This document shows, one piece after another, positions 40,817 through 51,846 of a DNA stretch of 64,000 bases (position 1 is its first letter; every line of letters starts with the position of its first letter). The translations under genes were made by a program, and so were the position numbers. The notes beneath the pieces were generated by a model. It saw only the letters and a list, made by a program, of their open reading frames with translations. It was not told the DNA's origin and searched no databases. The stretch is from Nemophila menziesii (taxonomy: Eukaryota > Streptophyta > Magnoliopsida > Boraginales > Hydrophyllaceae): contig JARWIR010000010.1 of the NCBI GenBank assembly GCA_029959085.1, positions 32,418,731 through 32,482,730 on the forward strand. Reading direction: 5' to 3'.

Positions 40817-43800
40817 ATGAATCATATGAGTTGGAACTGTCAAGGTCTTGGCAACGCTTTGACAGTTCTAACACTTAAAGATGCTGTTGTTCAGCATCAC
40901 CCTCAAGTAATTTTCTTATCTGAAACTAAAAACTCTGATTCTTATGTGAGAAATATAGCCTCTGAATTGAATTATAATGTGATTCATATTGAAAACCCCA
41001 TCAATGCGAAAGGGGGTATCGCCTTATTAGCAAAACCCTCGAGTAACATTGAGGTCTTGGATTTCTCTATAAATCACATTCACTGTCTGATTAATATAGA
41101 TAATGGTATTCAATATTGCACCACCTTTGTGTATGTTCCCTCTTATGATAATTTAAAAGACCTAGCACTGAAAAGAATTGCACACTATAGAAATTACTAC
41201 CCCAATTTAGCTTGGAATATAATCGGTGACTATAATATGTATAGATATGCCTATGAGAAAATGGGTGGTGATGATCCTAATAAAAATAATATGGAAAGAA
41301 TTAATAGATTCCTCAACAAACTAGATATGACTGACCTCTACTCAAAAGGCTGTAGTTTCACTTGGACAAATAAAAGACAAGATAATAAGCTTATAAAAGA
41401 AGTTATTGATAGATGTTGTGTGAATAGAAATTGGGATAATCAATTTCCAAATTCATGGCTTGCTATCTTACCCCCTATGGGGTCAGATCATTCTATGCTC
41501 CTGCTTATTAATGATAATACACAAATTCCTATGCTAAAAAGATTTATGTTTGATAAGAATTGGCTAGATGAAGATGAATGCATTGAGCTGATTAATAAAT
41601 CTTGGAATGAATTGGCTTGTCTTAGAGGTAATGGTATACTTAAAATGGGAAAGAAATTAAATCATCTTACTGGAAAAATTACTTTATGGGCTGAACTAAA
41701 GGCTAGAAAGAAAAAACATGAGTTTAGATCTGATAAAATAAAATTAGAAAAAATGATTAACTCTTCTAAACCTATAAACTGGCCTGAATATAATAGCATT
41801 GTATATAGAATGGAAAAAAGATGGAAACAAGAAGAAACATACTGGAAACAAAAGTCTAGATTGAGATGGCTGGAGTTAGGGGATAAAAATACAGCCTACT
41901 TTCATGCTATAACTAAACGTAGAAGGAGTAGGAATAAAATCACTAGAATCCTTAAAGATAATGATAAATGGGTGGATAGTAAAAGAGGGATAAGTGATGA
42001 AATTAAATCTTATTTCAATAATATCTTTCATACTAAAGGCCCAAGAGACTACTCTCATGTGATTGAGAATATCCACTCCTGTGTCACAGATACTATGAAT
42101 AAAAAACTTACTTGCCCAGTTAGCCTTAAGGAAATTAAAGCAGCGCTCTGGAGTATGGGAAATGATAGGGCCCCAGGCCCTGATGGTTTTCCAGTGTACT
42201 TCTTTAAAAAAACATTGGAACCTACTAAAAATGGACATTTTAAGGTGTATAACTGATTTTTTATGGAATGATGGGGACCTGACCTCCATAAACAAAACAG
42301 TTATTACCCTTATCCCTAAAATTAAAAGTCTAGCCAAAATTGGTCACTATAGACCTATTAGTTGCTCAAATGTGATTTACAAAATTCTAGCTAAAGTCTT
42401 GGTTAAAAGATTACAAATGATAATGGAACTTATTATAAATGATAGTCAAAACGCTTTTGTCCCAGGTAGAGAAATAACTGAGAATATTTTAATTGCTCAC
42501 GAGGTGAATCACTTCTTAAAAAGAAAAAGAAATTCCCCTAATCACTATTTATCCATTAAAGCTGATATTGCAAAGGCCTATGAAAATGTGGAGTGGGACT
42601 TTCTTAATGATATGTTAATCAAAATGGGCTTTGATAATCTTTGGATTAAGTGGTTAATGAAATGTGTTACTACAGTATCTTACACATGCCTTCTTAATGG
42701 AGAACAAATTGGTCTAAATAACCATACTAAAGGGTTAAGACAAGGTGATCCCTTGTCTCCTTTTCTCTTTTGTATTATAACACAAGCTTTGTCTAGTATG
42801 ATTAATGAAAAAATGGAAAAAAAGCTGATCACATGCATCAAAATGACTAGAAACTGCCCTAATATTAGTCATATCTTCTTTGCTGATGATAGTTTATTTT
42901 TCTTACGAGCTGACATTAATGAGATTGAAGAATTTAATACTATACTAAATGAATATAGTAATGCCTCTGGACAAACCATTAACCTTAACAAAAGTGGAAT
43001 CTTGTTTTGCAAAGACACTCCTGAAAATAAAAAAATAGATATTATTAATATATTGAGAATGAATAAAATGCATTCGCTTGGTAAATACTTAGGCCTCCCA
43101 ACTGACTGGGGTAGGTCCAAAGTCAAAACCATGAACTGGCTTATTGAATTAATGAATGAAAAAGTAGATAAATGGGATACTATTTATTTATCTGAGGGAG
43201 GAAAAGAAGTACTAGTAAAAGCTGTTATAAATGCTATCCCTTCTTATACCATGGCTGTTTTCTCTGTTCCTAATACTATATGTGATAAAATGAACTCTTT
43301 GATAGCAAATTTTTGGTGGAATACTAAACAAAAGAAAAATAAAATCCATTGGTCAAATTGGAATACAATGACCCTAAATAAATTTGAGGGTGGTATGGGA
43401 TTTAAAGAAATGAAACTAAAAAATATATCTCTTCTTGCTCGCAATGCTTGGAAGGTTCTTAATAAACCAGAGTCATTACTTGCGCGAATCCTTAAAGGAA
43501 TTTATTATAAAAATAGTCACTTTATGAATGCGGAACTTGGCTACCACCCCTCTTGGGGTTGGAGAAGCCTACTTGAAGGTAGAAATACCTTTAAGGAAGA
43601 CTTAAGATGGAAAATTGGAAATGGAAAAAATATAAGTATTTGGAACAATGAATGGATCCCAGGTGTAAAGAGATTAAAAAGAGTTGTAAATTGCCCCTTG
43701 CATACTGTCTCGGAACTATGCTATGAAAACTCTAACATTTGGAATCCTGAAATTATTGATAAATACTTTCCTAAAGAGATAAGTAACCTAATCCAAAATA

Positions 43801-45062
43801 TTATGACTCCTATACAAAAATGCGAAGATATTGCTATTTGGAATTTCTCTAAAGATGGTGAGGTTTCCTCAAAAGCTATGTATACCTTTCTTAAAAAAAA
43901 TCAACAAATGATGGAGGTGCGTACGAACTTTCATATTGGTTCTAGCTTCAATGCCACCCCAGATTCTATCTGGAAGGAGGTATGGAGTAGGAATACCCCT
44001 CCTAAAATAAAAAACTTCCTTTGGAAGGTTTGTAAAGGTATATTAGCTACTGAGGAACTGAAATATAAAAGAAAATGTGGTGAAAACCCTGTTTGCAAAG
44101 TATGTAATAATGATGTGGAAAATGTGGAACATTTACTATTTGCTTGTCCTTGGGTCAGGGCCTTTTGGCTAATATCACCTCTACAACTATTTTCTACACA
44201 CTATAGTACAGGTAATGTTGAGAAATGGCTCTTGAATTTGGATAGTATAAATAACTGTACTGATATAGCAGATAGAAGGCTGAGGGATTTAGTCCCCTTT
44301 CTTTTTTGGATAATTTGGAAAACATGGAATAAGTACCTATATGAAGGTGTCCCTCCTGACCCTATATTTGCATTATCACAGGCCCTTAAAGCCTATGATG
44401 AATTTGTAAAAAGTAAACCAAATATAATATCTGAGGCTAATCAAGATTCTTCAACAAATCTTGATAAAAAAGATAATAAGAATCAAAGTACCAAAAACAT
44501 GACAGGTAACAATGATACTAATGGTAATATGGATAAGAACTATATATCTTATGGTAGGAATCAAATTTTCGAAAACTCGAATGATGATACTCTATTTGTA
44601 CATACTGATGCTTCCTTTAAGACAGATAAAAATTCTTCATCTGCATTTATAATTCGGAATAACAAAAATAAACTAATTCATGGACATGCTGTCAACTTTG
44701 TTTGTAACAGTGCTGAGGAAGCTGAGTTCTTGGGAGTTAGGAATGGTCTTCTTTCAGCAATTAATCTCCAAGCTACGGATATTAGAGTAATATGCGATAA
44801 TGAAGTAGTGGTTAAGACCTTGAAGATGCCTTCTCCTCCTTCTGTTACTCGCCTTAGGCATTCCTATCTTGATATTTCTTCCTTATGTAATAGTAATAGA
44901 TGTGTTAAGTTCTTCCATTGTAATAGGATAGAAAATGTTTGTGCTGATTGGGTTACAAAGCAAATGCTCGCTGGGTGTTTGCCAAGTAATTGGGTTGTAA
45001 AACCCCCTCCCCAATTAGTTAGGTTGTTAGATTTCTTCCCTATTTCTCGAGGAATAGGTTGA
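40817..45062 (+). pseudogene. LINE 1 ORF2: endonuclease, reverse transcriptase, RNase H, one frameshift
   Basis: ORF2 nicks the target and copies the element RNA at the nick. The first frame (40817-42256, 479 codons) has the APE-type endonuclease: WNCQGLG at residues 6-12, LSETK 34-38, GDYN 137-140 and GSDHS 222-226. It ends just after APGPDGFP. The second frame (42162-45062) holds the RT blocks: ADIAKAYENVEWDFL near 134-148, GLRQGDPLSPFLF 191-203 and the catalytic FADD 240-243. It continues with YLGLPTDWGRSK, the zf-RVT cysteines (CKVCNNDVENVEHLLFACPW) and an RNase H domain starting HTDAS. The frames are offset by one base at a run of seven A near 42207-42213; six A would rejoin them. The start ATG at 40817 precedes the first endonuclease block. 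Everything else looks intact, so the insertion is young. Confidence 0.9.
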
Positions 45063-45112
45063 ATTTTGCTTTGTAATGAACTTATTTCATTTTATATTTA
45101 AATGCCGTTGAC

Positions 45113-45126
45113 AAAAAAAAAAGTCC
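45113..45126 (+). repeat. Presumed 5' target-site duplication of LINE 2
   Basis: A run of ten A followed by gtcc ends LINE 1. The same string with nine A recurs at 50476-50488 at the end of LINE 2. The simplest reading is that LINE 2 entered the poly(A)/flank of LINE 1 and duplicated A9GTCC. Confidence 0.5.
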
Positions 45127-45162
45127 AAAGAAAAGTTAAATAATGAGAATGTACCTAAAAAT

Positions 45163-46265
45163 ATGGGACCTCAACCAGCTCAACAACACACGATATCTAA
45201 CTCGGATCAAGCCATGAGTGAGTCACCATGTCAACTTTCCACCTGTGACAATCAAGAAGCTGATCAAACTGATCCAAATGTAGCTGCTACTTCTTCATCA
45301 GCAAGTACTCCTAAAATTAGTCCATCATATTCTAAGATTCTAATTTCAACAGAACTGAAAAACAAAACCATACTATCAAAAAACATCGTTGACAAACTGT
45401 ACAAACCTTCATCCGCATAAAAAAAACCCAAAATACCTTCTACTAAACACCCTTCATCTGAATCTAAAATAACTAAATCCTACACGACTTCATCCACAAC
45501 CCTTTAACTACATCACACTCTACACCTAGCATTAGCATCACGAAATTCAACTCCACTATCACCACCTCAACTACTACCAGAACACATTCATTACCCTATT
45601 CATCCTTCACACCTACCCCCTACAAATTCCTCTTTTCACCCTACACACCTCCAAACATATCCAACCTCAAGCCAAATTCCCTATCTCAGTTTGAACCACA
45701 AACAACTAACTATACCACCACCACAAATCCCAACCTGCAAAATCCAAATCAACATCAGAATCAGACAATGCCGATAGAGATTACAAAATATCCAGTTAAC
45801 TATAAAGAGAATAAAGAAACCACTGAAGTATTCCAATTCAAGAACGACGCTTATTGTTCAATGGGTGAAACATCAAGAACAGGAAATAATGATCGAGTTA
45901 GAGACTGAATTGGCCAAGATGGATGGACTATTCAAAAATCAATCTCAAGGAGGCTCAAATTCGAAGACCAACCGGTTTTATCTGATAAAATGAGGTATAA
46001 GGTGATATGGGAAAAGAGGAGAAATTTGAAACAAAAATAAATAAATAAAAGTAAAGAGTTTCGAATAATAAGGAAAAAAATATAATTGATGAAATCATTT
46101 ATTCAGGTAAGGTTTTATTCAAAAAATGTATGAAGAAGAACGGAAATGCACTTGTGGTGGATCGGGGTGATGATGAGCAGCAGAAAGAGATGGTGGTGAT
46201 GATTGCGAAAGCAATGGATGTTGTTGATGATGATGGGTCTTCTAGAGTTGATTCGTATCAACTCT
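45163..46265 (+). pseudogene. LINE 2 ORF1 region, Ser/Thr/Pro-rich and broken
   Basis: The first frame, 45163-45420, is rich in S, T, P and Q and ends in a stop. The continuation to about 45770 is almost free of G on the plus strand and would encode T/S/P/N-rich protein. Further pieces such as GWTIQKSISRRL (near 45920) and NALVVDRGDDEQQKEMV (near 46140) appear in shifted frames before the ORF2 start at 46273. A zinc knuckle was not found. ORF1 identity rests on position before ORF2 and on composition. Confidence 0.55.
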
Positions 46266-46272
46266 AGCGACG

Positions 46273-49200
46273 ATGATGATTCACATCGCTTGGAACAGTC
46301 AGGGCATTGGCAATCCTCTAACAATCCAGGCACTCTGTGACCTCTGCTCCAAACATCGGCCGGAGGTACTGTTCCTTTCTGAGACTAAATATATTTACAC
46401 TAAAGTTGATAACATTGCTAGATTATTAGATATGAAACTCCTCCACACAGTTGAGTCTGTAGGAGTTAGAGGCGGTTTAGCACTATTGGGAAAGAAAGAC
46501 ATTAAAATAAAAAGTTAGAAAGTAATGAATGTTATATTCATACTATGATGAATGGAGAAAATAATACAATTTTTTTTTACACGTTTGTTTATTTAAACCC
46601 CTATGATAATAAAAAAAAAAGATTTCTTTAAATTCTTAAAGGCACTTAAGCCCTAACATTTTGCTTAGTCTTTAATTAGTTATTTTAATTGTATTAGATT
46701 TCTTGAAGAAAAATTAGGAGGTATTATATGCCACAAAAAGTCTATCAAAAATTGTAATAATTTTATTAACATCAATAATTTATAGGAAACAACCTCTAAT
46801 AGTTGTAGGTTCACCTAGACCAATAATAGAGTCGGGAATAAACTTATAAAGGCAAATCTTGACAGGGTCTTCACAACTCTATCAGGCCAGTCTATTTCCC
46901 AATGCCTGCCAATGGGTATGATCATTGTCCTCTTGTCATACATCATGATAAAAGATTAATAATAATAAAAAGAAAAAGCTGTTTAGAAACATTCTCGACA
47001 GCTGAAATTGTCTGTCTAAATGTTAGTAAAAAAGTATGGGATGATTGCAAAACACTAAGGGAAAACCCTAGTGATGTCATCAACCATAAACTAAAAAACT
47101 GTAGCATTTCTTTAAGGGAATGGGAAAGGAAAAATTTAAGAAATAATAAAATCCAAATAAAAAAACTTATAAAAAATTAGAAATCATCTCTAATACAAAC
47201 ATCCCTAATTTTAACTGGGATGAATATTATAACATTATTAAAAATCTTGAAGATACTTGGAAAAGAGAAGAGAGTTTCTAGAAGGAAAGATCTAGAAATA
47301 TCTAACTTAATAAAGGTGATAAAAATACTAAATAATATCAGGTTTATACCAAAGAAAGAAGAAGTAAAAGTAATATTATGTGTATTACTGATGATAATGG
47401 AATTTGGATTGAGAATAAAGAGGATATTAATAATGAAATTGTCAACTTTTTTAATAATATTTTTACAACAATAGGAAAAAGAGATTATAAAAATACAATT
47501 GATATTATAAGTAGTGAGATTGATAGAAAGTAAGATGATAACCTCAATAGATCCATTAATGAGGAAGAAGCTAAAGAAACTACATTCAAACTAGTATCTA
47601 ATAAGGCACCAAGATCAGATAGCTATAATGGAAATTTGAACCTACTACACAATCATGAAACTTGACCTAATGAGAGTCATAAAAACTTCTGGAATACCAA
47701 TGGGGATCTTTCTGATATTAATCAAACACTTCTAACTCTGATCCCTAAAATCAATAAATCATCAAATATCAAACATTATAGACCTATTAACTGCTCTAAT
47801 TTTATTTATAAAATAATTGCATGAAATTTTGGTCCATAGATTACAAACCTTTATGAAATTACTACTTGGAAAAAAGCCAAAGTGCATTTATACCAGATAG
47901 ATAAATACAAGAAAATACTATTAAAAACGTGAACTCATAACACACATTAAGAGAAGAAAAACACCAAAAAAATATATGGTGGCAGTTAAAGCTGACATAA
48001 GAAAAGGTTATGAATACATAGAGACGGACTTTCGACAAGATTTGATGATTAAAATAGGTTTTAACATTGACTGGGTAAGAAAACTTATGGTATGAATTAC
48101 CTCTATTACATATTCCGTGCTGATAAATGGAGAAATACATCAAATCCAAAAACCTACTAGAGAAATTAGACAAGGAGACCCTCTCTCTCTCCTTTGATTT
48201 TTTGTCTAATATCCCAAACTCTGAAAAATTTAATTAGAGATTAAAAAGAAAAACAACATTTACAAGGCATAAAAATAGGAAATAACTATCCAGAAATAAC
48301 TCACCTTTGGTTTGCTGATGACAACCTATTTTTTCTAAAAGCTGACAATATTGGGATCAAATCATTTAATGATGTTATGAATAAACATAAAAAGTTGTGT
48401 CTCAACCTTAATAAATGTGGGGTTATTTTTATCCTTGGCACACCAACTTTTACCCAAAACTTAATGGCCAAAAGGATTAAACATGAAAGAAACAAAAACC
48501 TAGGTAATTACCTTGGACTCTCAACTAAATGGGGTAGAAAAAAATCCACAGACTTACAGTTTTTAATTAATAGGATTTTACAAAAAATTGAAAATTAGAA
48601 AACTTTTTTCCTTTCAGAAGTATGCAAAGAAATTCTTATAAAAGTAATTATACAAAGCATACCTAACTATATTATGTCTAACTTCATAATTCTTAAAATT
48701 ATTAGCAATATTATTCCATCATAGCTAACTTCTGTTGTGATGATAAAGGAAAAAAATAATCCACTTGGAAAAATGGGACCTACTAACTATCTCAAAATAT
48801 GAAGGCATACTAGGATTCAGAGACCTACACCTCATGAACAAAGCATTGTTGGGAAAACAAGCATGTAATATAACAAATAAAAAAATCTCTATTTTATAAA
48901 TTACTAATAAAGAAAATACTTCAATAACAGTATTTTCCTGAATGCTAAACTAGGAAGCTCCCCCTCTTGGTATGGAAATGCATCCTTATTGGTAGGGAAA
49001 TGTTTTATAAAAAATATAAAGTTGAATAGGTATAAAAATCCATGTTCATAATTGAATCTGTAATAACAATCATAACATTAAATCTAATGCTTCTGAATCA
49101 TTTAGGTCTCAACTTATGAAAGAGGATAAGACATGGAATATAAATATATTAAATAACCAATATCCTAGTGATATATTAGAGGAAAAATAATTAAAACGAT

Positions 49201-50425
49201 AATACCAAAATTTGATTTAAAGACCAAATGTGTATTGATTATTGTAAAAATGAAACTTATATGGTAAAAGAATCATATCATAAGTAAAAAAATGAGGAAA
49301 TAAAAAATCGACTAATTAAAGACCAATATAAACCAACCATATCAATTACTAGAAAAATTCACCTTTGGAACTTGATATGTAAAATGGATACTCCTCCAAA
49401 AATTAGGAATTTTATGTGGAGAGTTGTTAAGAATCTATTACCTATTGAGAAAAACCTAGTTAACCGTAAATGTAGTAATAGTAATATATGCAAAATCTGC
49501 AATAACAATATTGAAACAGTATATCGTCTTCTTTTTAGATGTCCATGGGTTAAAAGTGTATGGTTTACTAGTTTATTTAATATCAAAATCGACAATAATA
49601 CTACATCTACATTAGATCGATGGATTCTACAACATGTACAAGAAATTGTTAAATTTTTAAAAATGAAAATAGAATCTATGAACTTATTTGTACATTCATT
49701 TGGAAAATATTGAAGGATAGATATTTTGTTTATAACAATAAAAATTGTGAACTAATGGGTACAATTAATAAATTCATAGAAAAATGAAAAGAATATTATA
49801 ATATATCAAACCCTAATAACACTGATTTTTTGGATAAAGATATTAGAGAAAATGAAACCGTTCAAATAGAAATAGCTAATAATAGTGGAAATATAAAAAA
49901 ACAATAATCATAATAATAATATCAAATTTAAAGATAAGTGGAAAAAACCGTCTTGGAATAAATATAAAACAAATTGTGATGCAACATTCTTGGATAAGGG
50001 GGTAACAATTTCATGTTTAGTAAGAAATTCTAATGGTGAATTTATGTCATGTAAAAGTTGGAAAATTTAAGCAGATTTGGTATTAGAAGCAGAAGCCACC
50101 AGAATTTTGAAAACTACTATAATGGCTTCAAAGTTTCCTTTTGGGAGTGTTATCATCGAGAATAATGCTGAGATTATCATAAAGTCTCTTTCTCAAGACT
50201 AAACATTTAGAGTCATTCAATTGAAAATGTTGTTTGTAATATTTACTATTTTGCTGAATTATGTTTTCCTTCTTTTATTCTTATTCCTATAGGTATAAAG
50301 AAGACAGCTGACTCGGTTGCCAAACATGAGCTTCTTAGCACATTGTTTGGTAATTGGAATACATGTATCCCTCCTCAGTTGGCTACCATTTTACGTTATG
50401 AGTCTGAACCTATAGGGGTAGGCTA
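46273..50425 (+). pseudogene. LINE 2 ORF2, heavily decayed
   Basis: The endonuclease start (46273-46518) reads IAWNSQGIGNPLTIQALCDL with LSETK and GGLALLG, then is shifted. Recognisable later pieces are RPINCSN (near 47785), FADDNLFFLKAD (48310-48345, with catalytic DD present) and NYLGLSTKWGRKKS (48505-48545). Then come the zf-RVT block CKICNNNIETVYRLLFRCPW (49490-49550) and an RNase H start NCDATFLDKGV (near 49975). The end reads SVAKHELLS and PPQLATILRYE before TGA at about 50425. Dozens of stops and frame changes occur. It is older than LINE 1 by damage, although its position suggests it inserted after LINE 1. Confidence 0.85.
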
Positions 50426-50475
50426 AATTTTGTAACTGTTTCTTTATTGTATATCTATATATTATACTTTAAAAC

Positions 50476-50488
50476 AAAAAAAAAGTCC
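50476..50488 (+). repeat. LINE 2 poly(A) and presumed 3' target-site duplication
   Basis: Nine A plus gtcc, matching 45114-45126, sits directly after the LINE 2 3' UTR. Part of the run is the element's own tail, so the exact boundary is ambiguous. Confidence 0.5.
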
Positions 50489-50566
50489 CCAAAATGGTTT
50501 CCGAACTAACCCCATTTAGTGGTTTGGTCTTCGACACGTGGCACTGAACGAGAAAATCAGACAGAG

Positions 50567-50710
50567 TTACACATAGAATAACAAGACCCAATATTTTGGC
50601 TTTTTCATCGCGTAGAATAACAAGACCCGATATTTTGGTCTTTGTGACCATTTCTTTCTTTCTTTCTTAGGCTTTTTCATCGCGAGTTCTTCGCCCACAC
50701 TGAATGTCCC
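50567..50710. other. Patchwork junction of short copied pieces
   Basis: The block contains tagaataacaagaccc with atattttgg twice in tandem (near 50575 and 50613) and ggctttttcatcgcg twice (near 50598 and 50670). It also holds a 35-bp exact reverse complement (50670-50704) of 51069-51103, and a piece at 50651-50671 reverse-complementary to about 51042-51062. The two inverted pieces are joined in swapped order. This is the pattern of template-switching repair at the truncated 5' end of the gypsy element that follows. Confidence 0.75.
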
Positions 50711-51272
50711 CAATATTTTGGGAAGACCATTCCTAGCCACGGGGCGAACTTTAATTGATGTAGAGAATGGTGAGATAATTATGCGTATCCAAGACAATGA
50801 GGTAAAATTCAAAGTGTTTAAGCCAACAAAGTTTCCAGATTCCAAGGAGGATTGTTTCCGGATAGATGTGATTGAACAAGAAGAAAAAGAGCCAACTAAG
50901 GTTGTGGAAACCTTAGGAATAGAGGAAAGAGAGCTTAGAAAGAAACCACGTAATAAAGATCCTCCATATCCTAAGGAAAGTCCACACCTTGACCATGCTA
51001 AGAAGAAAGATAAGGAGCGTGCTATGAAGGTTCCAGAAGAACCTAAGAAAGAAAGAAAGAAGAAGGAGTTCAGTGTGGGCGAAGAACTCGCGATGAAAAA
51101 GCCTGATCCTCCTCCGAAAGCACGTGAATCCAAAAGTTCTTGGCTAGGACCTTTCATGGTCACAAAGCTTATCTTGGATCAATTGGTGGTAATAAAAGCT
51201 AAGGGATGCAAATTCCACGTAGCAAATGTTGATAACCTCAGTCACTGCTGGGGAGGTTATGTTAAAAAATGA
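50705..51272 (+). pseudogene. Athila/Tat-like gypsy pol, internally deleted
   Basis: The frame starts inside the aspartic protease, with NILGRPFLATGRTLIDVENGE as the conserved end of that domain. It passes through a lysine/glutamate-rich linker and jumps to the integrase C-terminal end (WLGPFMVTK, then AKGCKFHVANVDNL). Reverse transcriptase, RNase H and most of the integrase are missing, although 184 codons stay open (50718-51272). The bases gtcgagcttaacgacgttaaac after the stop are the usual sequence downstream of Athila-like pol. The deletion leaves no enzymatic capacity. The frame on the opposite strand (50567-51163) is a shadow. Confidence 0.8.
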
Positions 51273-51690
51273 TGCGAGAGGTAACCCGTCGAGCTTAACG
51301 ACGTTAAACAAAAGCCATTTCATTTTTATATTAGTTTATTGCTTTATGTTTTTCAATTCCTAGTGTATAATTATAAGTAATTGTCGAGTCTTAGTGTTTA
51401 CTTTTAAAATAAATGAGAAAGGTAATGTGTTAAATGGTGCAGGAATTGAGTTTGGGGTGCTAAGGAACGAAAAGGATAAATCTGCAGCACTGACCGGTAC
51501 CGCCAAAATTTTCGATATACCGGTAGAGGAAAAACCAGTGGTAACGGGTCTTGGAATCGGGTATTTTGCCGAGACGAAAGAAAAAATTAAATGACTGACC
51601 TGTATACCGGTCAGGGGAGCAGTATGCTGGCAAAGGAACAAGTGGGCACGGGTTTTTGGAATCAGGTTTTTTGCCGAAGCGACCTTTACT

Positions 51691-51846
51691 GGACCGGCTA
51701 GCCGGTCATCTGATCGGTATGCCGACCCTCTGTGTCGGAAATAAAAACCCCCGATACCACGGGTATCTGACGGGTCCTTTGTCGAGAGGAGAATATCGAT
51801 GCGGTCTGGGACCGGCAAGCCGGTAATCTGACCGGTATGCCGGCCC
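51691..51846. repeat. Two palindromic CCGG repeat units
   Basis: A unit of about 37 bp occurs at 51691-51727 and again at 51809-51846 with a few changes. The first unit contains the perfect 14-bp palindrome ACCGGCTAGCCGGT (51693-51706). The second contains ACCGGCAAGCCGGT. More accggt words lie at 51500-51620. Confidence 0.75.

Larger units (their letters stand above)
39760..45122 (+). mobile_element. LINE 1: near full-length L1-type retrotransposon
   Basis: An ORF1 relic, then an ORF2 with one frameshift, a short 3' UTR and a poly(A) run of ten at about 45113-45122 define the element. The 5' end is not sharply visible; ORF1-like sequence is recognisable from about 39764. It lies in the same orientation as LINE 2, which follows immediately. 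Confidence 0.85.
45127..50484 (+). mobile_element. LINE 2: decayed L1-type retrotransposon
   Basis: It is related to but distinct from LINE 1, with the same domain order and many stops and frame changes. The 3' end has a terminal poly(A) of nine at about 50476-50484. The distance from the presumed 5' target-site copy to the poly(A) is about 5.36 kb, similar to LINE 1, so it is close to full length. Confidence 0.8.

Noticed and set aside
42200..42220. Programmed frameshift in LINE ORF2
   Set aside because: The frames are offset by +1 at an A7 run, and no known plant LINE of this type uses such a site within RT. A simple insertion is more likely.
50567..51163. 198-codon minus-strand frame
   Set aside because: It is the shadow of the gypsy pol frame and the inverted filler copy.
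51360..51818. 152-codon minus-strand frame
   Set aside because: It lies in the GC-rich CCGG patch of gypsy noncoding DNA and shows no domain.
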